A stretch of DNA of 64,000 nucleotides from Roseiarcus sp963742305 (lineage in GTDB: Bacteria > Pseudomonadota > Alphaproteobacteria > Rhizobiales > Beijerinckiaceae), in NCBI GenBank assembly GCA_963742305.1, contig CAVULN010000037.1, positions 1-64,000 of the forward strand. The letters are read 5' to 3'. The first letter of the stretch is position 1. Each line of letters starts with the position of its first letter. The position numbers and the translations under genes were made by a program. The notes under the pieces were generated by a model. That model saw only the letters and a program-made list of their open reading frames with translations. It was not told the DNA's origin and searched no databases. Positions 58,732 to 64,000 of the stretch are shown here, in pieces.

Positions 58732-59292
58732 ATGTTGCGTAGCGTTGCTGTGGCCGCGCTCCTAGCCGGCGCGACCGCCGCTTGGGCGGATTCGATCGAA
58801 GAAAAGGCGGCGCTCTGCGGCGCGTGCCACGGCATCAACGGCGTGCCTGAAGACCCGACGACGCCCATTATCTGGGGCCAGAACGCGGGCTATCTCTATC
58901 TGCAGTTCCGCGATTTCCAGAAGGGCGCGCGAAAGGACTATCGGATGACGCCGATTGCCCAATTCGTAGTCAAACAGGACGCGCTGGCGCTCGCCGAATA
59001 TTTCGCCGCCAAGCCCTGGCCGAAGACCGGCGCGCCCAGCGCCTCCAAAGCGGACACCGCGCTTGCGATGACGGCGATCAACTCGGTAGTGTGCACCAGC
59101 TGCCACTTGGAGCAGTTCCAGGGCAATTCATCCATCCCGCGGCTCGCAGGCCAGGAACGCGATTATCTCGCCAAGACGATGACGGATTTCCGGACTCGCA
59201 CCCGCGCCAACAATCCCGGCATGTCCGACCTCATACACACCGTCACGCCCGAACAGCAAACTGCGATCGCCGCCTATTTGGCTGGGCTTTAG
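58732..59292 (+). CDS. Di-haem c-type cytochrome (c4-like)
   Basis: A 186-residue periplasmic cytochrome. Signal peptide to about residue 19 (TAAWA), haem motifs CGACH (residues 29-33) and CTSCH (121-125), and the repeat of the c4 fold: LYLQFRDFQKGARKDYRMTP and DYLAKTMTDFRTRTRANNPG. It follows the PQQ-dehydrogenase by 128 bases on the same strand and is most likely its electron acceptor, passing electrons to a terminal oxidase. Confidence 0.88.
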   Translation: MLRSVAVAALLAGATAAWADSIEEKAALCGACHGINGVPEDPTTPIIWGQNAGYLYLQFRDFQKGARKDYRMTPIAQFVVKQDALALAEYFAAKPWPKTGAPSASKADTALAMTAINSVVCTSCHLEQFQGNSSIPRLAGQERDYLAKTMTDFRTRTRANNPGMSDLIHTVTPEQQTAIAAYLAGL

Positions 59293-59675
59293 AGTCGAAA
59301 CCAAATCGTGTGGTTGCGCCGGTGGGGGATTGCTGCCGCGCGAAGACGGCACGGTGGACGGCCGCAATGCGGCAATCTCGGATCGAGACGGATGGGCGTC
59401 TGCGCTTTTGTGGGAACGCAGGTGTCCTCAATCGTCACACATAAAACAAGCGTTCCGTGCGCCACGCCTTGCCGCGACAAAACGCCGCACCCACGGAATT
59501 CGACAGAGAGACGAAACCGCGGTAACATTGTAACTTAAATATAGTTTGCGCTCATGATTGGTGGCGCAAGATCTTCGACGCTTTGCCGGTCACCTGTTGG
59601 TTCCTGGTCACCCGGGATAATGTCGGCAAACGGGTGATCTGATGTTTCTGCCGATAATTCCTCGGGAGGAACCTC
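59293..59675. other. Intergenic before the Cache protein
   Basis: About 380 bases without a supported gene. The part from 59520 is AT-rich (TTGTAACTTAAATATAG) and probably carries the promoter of the next gene. Confidence 0.4.
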
Positions 59676-60197
59676 ATGCGCGTGAAACAATCGGTTCTCG
59701 GGATCCTTGCGGCCGCAGCGCTCGTCGTTACCGGCGTATTGGCGCCGAGCATTGGCGTCGCCCAGGATGGCAAAGTGAAGACGGCGATGGAGCTCTTGAG
59801 GTCAATGGCGGATAAACTAGGTCCGCCAAAGATCGAAGGAATGGATACTGTCGCGGGGAAGAAGGTGCCCGTAATTTATTTTGGCTCAACCAAGATGAAC
59901 AACAATTTTTCACTTGTCGACGACGTCGTGAAGCAAGCAGGCGGGACAGCCACAATCTTCGTAAAGAATGGTGACGAATTCGTCCGCGTTGCTACGAACG
60001 TGAAGAAGGACGACGGTTCGCGAGCCATTGGAACGATTCTTGATCCGAAAGGAAAAGCAATCGCGTCTATCCGGAAAAACGAGGCCTTCTATGGAGATGT
60101 CGATATTCTAGGCAAACCTTACGTGACGGGATATGAACCAATACGAGATTCGTCGAAAGGAATTATCGGGATATACTATGTTGGGTATTTGAAGTAG
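59676..60197 (+). CDS. Secreted stand-alone Cache-domain protein
   Basis: A 173-residue exported protein: signal peptide (to about residue 29, ...GVAQ), then a single Cache domain (NNFSLVDDVVKQAGGTATIF, GDEFVRVATNVKKDDGSRAIG, GDVDILGKPYVTGYEPIRD). Cache domains are normally the extracytoplasmic sensor part of chemoreceptors and histidine kinases; here nothing follows the domain, so the protein is free in the periplasm. GGGAGGAA precedes the ATG. It is markedly less GC-rich at the third codon position than its neighbours, which may indicate transfer. Confidence 0.8.
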   Translation: MRVKQSVLGILAAAALVVTGVLAPSIGVAQDGKVKTAMELLRSMADKLGPPKIEGMDTVAGKKVPVIYFGSTKMNNNFSLVDDVVKQAGGTATIFVKNGDEFVRVATNVKKDDGSRAIGTILDPKGKAIASIRKNEAFYGDVDILGKPYVTGYEPIRDSSKGIIGIYYVGYLK

Positions 60198-60298
60198 GCG
60201 GTCTAACAATAGCATACGGACACCTACCGATCCGCCGCCGGCTCAACCCTGAGGGGTGTGCAGCGTCTTCGCGTCCCAGAAGCGGGCCGGCGGTGATT

Positions 60299-61165
60299 TC
60301 AGGTTTCGGCGCAGCGGGTTCTCATCGCTCCAGTAGCTTTGCCGCCTGCTCGTGCACGAAGCTCGCGGGCAATGTCGGCCGCGGTCTTGCCGCGATCGTC
60401 CTTGAGATCGAGCGCGGCGCCGTGCTCGATGAGCGTCTTGATCGTGGCGTCGACGTCGTCAACTCCGGCGGAGGCATTGTAGCCCGCCGCCCACATCAGC
60501 GCCGTGAGGCCGTGGGCGTAGCGGCGGTTGACGTCGACGCCGGCTTCGAGCAGCAGCGCGACCACCGAGGCGTAGCCTTGAGCGGCGGCGTAAACGATCG
60601 CGGCCGCGCCGTCGTCGTCGAGCGCATTGGGATCGGCGCCATGCTTGAGCAGCCGCTCGACGCTGTCCGGCGAACCATTGTAGGCGGACGCAGCGAGCGG
60701 ACCCAGCCCCTTCCGGCCAGGAAGGTTGGGATCGGCGCCGTGATCGAGCAGGAGCGCAATCGCCGGGCCGCGATCCTGCTCGGCGGCGGTGAACAGAGGC
60801 GTCGAGCCGTCGATCGCGCGCGCGTTCACGTTCGCGCCCAGCTCGAGCAGCAGGGCAATCATCCCCAGCTTGTTCGCTTCGGCCGCCACGGCGAGCGCGG
60901 TCTTGCCCTCGCGGTCTTTCGCGTCGACCGCCGCGCCGCGATCGATGAGCGTGCGCGCTTCCGGCTCGCAGCCGGACCGGGCGGCGGCGAACAGGAGCGT
61001 CGTCGCCTGATACGGTTCGCCGTCATGAAGCATCCGCACGGACTGTGCGATGTCGGCGCAGCGGTCCGCGGGGCGTGCAGCGCCCGCGCTCGCAAGAAAC
61101 GCGACGCCCGAGAGCGCAACGAACAGAAGAGGCGTCGACCGGCGTCGCATCGGCCTTTCTTTCAT
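60299..61165 (-). CDS. Exported ankyrin-repeat protein
   Basis: About 288 residues. A signal peptide (RRRSTPLLFVALSGVAFLAS) is followed by six or so ankyrin repeats, e.g. TLLFAAARSGCEPEARTLID, GKTALAVAAEANKLGMIALL, HGADPNALDDDGAAAIVYAA and HGLTALMWAAGYN. Such proteins bind other proteins; no partner is evident. Start uncertain among 61180 (GTG), 61165 and 61150 (ATG). It follows the asparaginase gene on the same strand with almost no gap and is probably cotranscribed. Confidence 0.82.
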   Translation of the reverse strand: MKERPMRRRSTPLLFVALSGVAFLASAGAARPADRCADIAQSVRMLHDGEPYQATTLLFAAARSGCEPEARTLIDRGAAVDAKDREGKTALAVAAEANKLGMIALLLELGANVNARAIDGSTPLFTAAEQDRGPAIALLLDHGADPNLPGRKGLGPLAASAYNGSPDSVERLLKHGADPNALDDDGAAAIVYAAAQGYASVVALLLEAGVDVNRRYAHGLTALMWAAGYNASAGVDDVDATIKTLIEHGAALDLKDDRGKTAADIARELRARAGGKATGAMRTRCAET

Positions 61166-61176
61166 GGCGGCGCGCG

Positions 61177-62181
61177 TCACGCCAGCGGGCCCGCGGGACA
61201 GAGGCGCCCGATTTCGGCGCCGTTCCAGTTCAAGAGCCGCGGCGAGACGAAGCGCGCAAGACGCGCTTCGGTCTCGTCGCCGAAACCGCCCAAGCGCTGG
61301 ATCAGCGCTGCGATCATCACCTGCGCCGCGCGCCCCGCCCCGTCGTCTGCCTTGACCGCAAGACCGAGGCCCGCTTCGGGAAGCGCGGCGCAGATGACGC
61401 CTTCCGCCCCCGACTTGATGAACGCGCGGGGTCCAAGAAGGCTCATCAGCTCGGTGTCGAAGCGGCCCTTGCCCGCGACGGTCGCCGGATGCGCCGCGAC
61501 GCAGGCACGAATGCGCGCCGCCGCGTTGCGGCGCTCATGCGCCATCCCCTGGCCCGTCCCGAGGCGCGCGAAGCCTCGGGCAAGCGCGGCGAGCGGCTGG
61601 GCGTAAGTGGGGATGGAGCACCCGTCGACGCCGCGCATCTCCTCACCCAGGGGGGCGCCGGTCATCGCCTCGATCGCCGCTGTGACCTCTCGCTGCACAG
61701 GATGGTCCGGCGCGACATAGCCGGTGGGATCCACTCCCATGGCTGAGGCCAGACAGATGAAGCCCGCATGCTTGCCCGAGCAGTTGTTGTGCAGGGCGTT
61801 CGGCGTTCTCCCGGAGCGCGCCAGCGCCCGCGCTTCCGCTTCGCCAAGCGGCCAATGAACACCGCATTCCAGAACGCGCTCGTCGAATCCGGCCCTGGCG
61901 AGCATCGAGCGCGCCGTCGCGACATGGTCCTCGCCGCCCGAATGAGACGCGCAGGCGAGCGCGATCTCCTTGTCGCTCAGACCGAACCGGCCGGCGGCGC
62001 CGCTTTCGAGGAGCGGCAGCGCCTGCAGCGCCTTGACGGCCGAGCGCGGGTAGACCGCCCGCCCGGCGTCGCCGAACGCCATCACCACCCGGCCGTCCGC
62101 ATCGACGACGACGCCGGCGCCGCGATGGGCGGATTCGATCCGTTTCCCCCGCGTGGCCTCGACGACTGCCGGATTCGCCAT
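61177..62181 (-). CDS. L-asparaginase, rhizobial (ReAV/type III) family
   Basis: A 334-residue hydrolase unrelated to the Escherichia coli type. Motifs of the rhizobial asparaginase family: YPRSAVKALQALP (S47-x-x-K50) and HNNCSGKHAGFI with the cysteine and lysine of the second catalytic site (C134, K137), as well as GVDGCSIPTYAQPL. These match the double Ser-Lys arrangement and zinc-linked cysteine described for the Rhizobium etli enzyme. It would release ammonia from asparagine. Confidence 0.88.
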   Translation of the reverse strand: MANPAVVEATRGKRIESAHRGAGVVVDADGRVVMAFGDAGRAVYPRSAVKALQALPLLESGAAGRFGLSDKEIALACASHSGGEDHVATARSMLARAGFDERVLECGVHWPLGEAEARALARSGRTPNALHNNCSGKHAGFICLASAMGVDPTGYVAPDHPVQREVTAAIEAMTGAPLGEEMRGVDGCSIPTYAQPLAALARGFARLGTGQGMAHERRNAAARIRACVAAHPATVAGKGRFDTELMSLLGPRAFIKSGAEGVICAALPEAGLGLAVKADDGAGRAAQVMIAALIQRLGGFGDETEARLARFVSPRLLNWNGAEIGRLCPAGPLA

Positions 62182-62297
62182 AAGACCTTTCTCCAGAGCA
62201 GGACAAGGCTCCGACGCAACGGATCATCGGCCGGCGACTTCCCAGCTCTCATCCGTTCGCCTACCAATAGGTTTGCCCTACACAAGGAAAAAAGAGA

Positions 62298-63020
62298 ATG
62301 CAGGTTCGCGACGTCATGACCCATGGCGTGATCGGGGTCGCCAGAGACACGAGCGTCGCCGATGCGGTCGAGACAATGTTGCGCTCGCACGTCAGCGCGC
62401 TGTTCGTCTTCGACGCCAAGAAAGAGCTGATCGGCGTGGTGAGCGAGGGCGACCTCCTTCGTCGTAGCGAGCTTGGCAGCGAGCGCAAGCGGCCCCGCTG
62501 GCTCGACTTCCTGCTCGGCGGCGGGCGCCTCGCCGAGACTTACGCGCACGAGCACGGACGCAAGATCGAGGAAGTCATGACCGGCGACGTCGAGACGATT
62601 CCTGAAGACGCCGAGCTCGGCGAGGCGGTTGACCGAATGATCCGCCGCCACATCAAGCGCCTGCCGGTCGTGCGGGGAGAGACCGTGGTCGGCGTGATTG
62701 CGCGCTCCGACCTGCTCAAGGGGCTTCTGGCCGCGACTTCGGCCTCGAAGGGCCCGCATTCCGACGCAGAGATCAAGGCCGCCATCCAGGCCGAGCTCGA
62801 CAAGCTCGACTGGGCGCCGCGCGCGAGCGTGCGCGTCGAGGTCAAGAGCGGCGTTGTCACCTTCACCGGCGCGATCACCGACGAAAGGCTGCGCGCCGGC
62901 CTCAAGGTCATCGCAGAGAACACCCCCGGTTGCGCCGCCGTCCACGATCACATGGCCTGGGTCGAGCCGAACTCGGGATATTTCATGCTATCGCCGGAAG
63001 ACGAGGGAAACTCGACCTGA
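62298..63020 (+). CDS. CBS-pair plus BON-domain protein
   Basis: A 240-residue cytoplasmic protein: two CBS domains (QVRDVMTHGVIGVARDTSVA; EEVMTGDVETIPEDAELGEA), which bind adenosine nucleotides in the family, and a C-terminal BON domain (residues ~155-225, VRVEVKSGVVTFTGAITDER). This architecture is common in Hyphomicrobiales; the target is unknown. AAGGAAAAAAGAGA precedes the ATG. Divergent from the asparaginase gene. Confidence 0.9.
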   Translation: MQVRDVMTHGVIGVARDTSVADAVETMLRSHVSALFVFDAKKELIGVVSEGDLLRRSELGSERKRPRWLDFLLGGGRLAETYAHEHGRKIEEVMTGDVETIPEDAELGEAVDRMIRRHIKRLPVVRGETVVGVIARSDLLKGLLAATSASKGPHSDAEIKAAIQAELDKLDWAPRASVRVEVKSGVVTFTGAITDERLRAGLKVIAENTPGCAAVHDHMAWVEPNSGYFMLSPEDEGNST

Positions 63021-63096
63021 CGGGCGACCCGCGAGCGCGATCTTCGCAAGCCATCGACCGCCAGCCTTCGCGTCTGCCACAAGTCCGGGAAAGACA

Positions 63097-63453
63097 ATGA
63101 TCAAAGCGGAATGGATCGCCGACGGCGTTTTGAAAGTCGTCGCGCCGGCGAAATTGCAGGCGGCCGATTTCGACGAACTGGCTGACGACATCGACCCCGT
63201 CATTCGCCGGAAAGGCCAGCTCAGGCTTCTGATCGACGCCTCGCGTTTGACCGGGTGGATGGATCTCGCCGCCCTCGAGAACCATGCCGCCTTCGTCAAA
63301 TCGCACCAGCAGAAGGTCGACCGCATCGCCGTGATCGCGCCGCACGAATGGCAGCATTGGCTGATCGGCGCGATCAGACTGTTCCTGCACCCGGAGATCA
63401 AACTCTTTCAGGGCGATCAGGAAGACGAGGCTGCCCGCTGGCTCAAGAGCTGA
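63097..63453 (+). CDS. SpoIIAA-like (STAS-fold) protein
   Basis: A 118-residue protein resembling the SpoIIAA-like family: VLKVVAPAKLQAADFDELAD, LRLLIDASRLTGWMDLAALEN, VDRIAVIAPHEWQHWLIGAI and EDEAARWLKS. Members are small STAS-fold proteins often found next to stress genes; the role is not known. It starts at ATG 63097, 76 bases after the CBS-BON gene, and is probably cotranscribed with it. Confidence 0.8.
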   Translation: MIKAEWIADGVLKVVAPAKLQAADFDELADDIDPVIRRKGQLRLLIDASRLTGWMDLAALENHAAFVKSHQQKVDRIAVIAPHEWQHWLIGAIRLFLHPEIKLFQGDQEDEAARWLKS

Positions 63454-63536
63454 ACCCCGGCGCGCTCTTCCCGCGCGCCTTTCCCGCTCGGACGGACCCG
63501 GCAGCGGTCCAATAGGCTCGCCAACGATGGGTCCCC

Positions 63537-63824
63537 TCAGCGTGAAAGCCCGGCCGCGTCTGGCGGGAGCGGCAGAAACGTCGCCGGCCGGTCCTTGCCG
63601 GCCGCGAACGGCAGCGGGATCCACTGAATCGCACGCCCGGTTTCGTGATAGAGGAGCCAGCTCTGCCCGGTCGCCGTGTCGAGCAGCAGCGCCTCGGGAA
63701 ACGTCTGAGCCTGCGACGCGGGAACCGCGACCATCTGATAGCGCCCGGCTCGCGGCTCCTCCCCGCGCGCGCCTCCGGTCATCGTGACAAGCACAGCGAG
63801 CAGCGCAGCGACCGTTTTCAGCAT
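63537..63824 (-). CDS. Small secreted protein, unknown function
   Basis: A 95-residue protein with a signal peptide (MLKTVAALLAVLVTMTGGARG). The mature part reads like a short two-stranded module (RYQMVAVPASQAQTFPEALLL, LDTATGQSWLLYHE) seen in small exported alphaproteobacterial proteins. No function can be assigned. Confidence 0.6.
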   Translation of the reverse strand: MLKTVAALLAVLVTMTGGARGEEPRAGRYQMVAVPASQAQTFPEALLLDTATGQSWLLYHETGRAIQWIPLPFAAGKDRPATFLPLPPDAAGLSR

Positions 63825-63947
63825 GAGCGGGTCCCTCCAGCCACGCCCGTTTGCCGGGCGCCGCAGACTTCCTACCCGCTTTGCAAGCTCAGGCTCAATC
63901 TCCAGCGACCGGCTTGCCGGGCGCCGGCCCTAAGTCTCGCGGGCGTT

Positions 63948-64000
63948 TCACGCGCCGCGCCCCTCTCCCGCCTCGGCCAGCGCCGCAAGCCCCTCGCGGT
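63948..64000 (-). CDS. Partial C-terminus of a reverse-strand gene
   Basis: Reading the reverse strand into the window gives EGLAALAEAGEGRGA and a TGA at 63950-63948. It looks like the end of a coding region that continues beyond the window, but the fragment is too short for a name. Confidence 0.3.
   Translation of the reverse strand, partial: REGLAALAEAGEGRGA

Overview
The window is GC-rich and reads as chromosome of an alphaproteobacterium of the Hyphomicrobiales (Rhizobiales). The main reason is the conserved order dusB-ntrB-ntrC ... ntrY-ntrX-hfq-hflX, supported by a class III cyclase with a TolB-like domain and TPRs, a rhizobial-type (ReAV-like) asparaginase, and a PQQ-dependent alcohol dehydrogenase with its own cytochrome c. 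No rRNA, tRNA, CRISPR array, transposase or integrase was recognised.

Layout. 0-4.6 kb: a PEP-CTERM protein, a small unknown protein, a frameshifted alpha/beta hydrolase and an adenylate cyclase. 4.8-16.8 kb: the nitrogen-regulation block hflX-hfq-ntrX-ntrY, then an accessory insert (10.25-13.2 kb), then ntrC-ntrB-dusB. 17-28 kb: housekeeping and mixed genes (YdcF-like protein, cysteine synthase, AlaX, SseA, an oxalate-CoA ligase-like enzyme, ketopantoate reductase, an ABC exporter, a decayed GDSL esterase with a PEP-CTERM tail). 28.2-56.5 kb: a large catabolic supercluster for tryptophan/anthranilate. 56.9-59.3 kb: PQQ-alcohol dehydrogenase plus di-haem cytochrome c. 59.7-64 kb: a secreted Cache protein, an ankyrin protein, L-asparaginase, a CBS-BON protein, a SpoIIAA-like protein and small secreted proteins.

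The supercluster makes biochemical sense as a unit. Tryptophan 2,3-dioxygenase (kynA), an arylformamidase-type hydrolase (kynB) and kynureninase (kynU) would give anthranilate. The 2-aminobenzoate-CoA ligase would activate it. The fused 2-aminobenzoyl-CoA monooxygenase/reductase would dearomatise it, and an SDR, an enoyl-CoA hydratase, an acyl-CoA dehydrogenase and a RidA protein would carry out the beta-oxidation-like steps. An indolepyruvate oxidoreductase alpha subunit, a Dpp-type and a Liv-type ABC importer, a MarR regulator, a PhzS-like monooxygenase with a cupin, and two divergent phytoene-desaturase-like flavoproteins complete it. A 15-bp element recurs in two of its promoter regions.

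The most unusual region is the insert that separates ntrC from ntrY. It holds a protein with two 34-residue repeats, a stand-alone 90-aa domain, a 348-aa protein that carries the same domain at its C-terminus, and a 41-codon cysteine-rich ORF closed by a strong terminator. It is bracketed by a 13-bp direct repeat and flanked by palindromes. I cannot assign it a function.

Caution: many otherwise well-conserved genes carry single-base frameshifts (hflX, ntrB, panE, SDR, kynU, the Dpp-type binding protein and others). Some look like sequence errors; sseA and the GDSL esterase are hit so often that real decay is possible. I list these genes over their full extent and name the break points.
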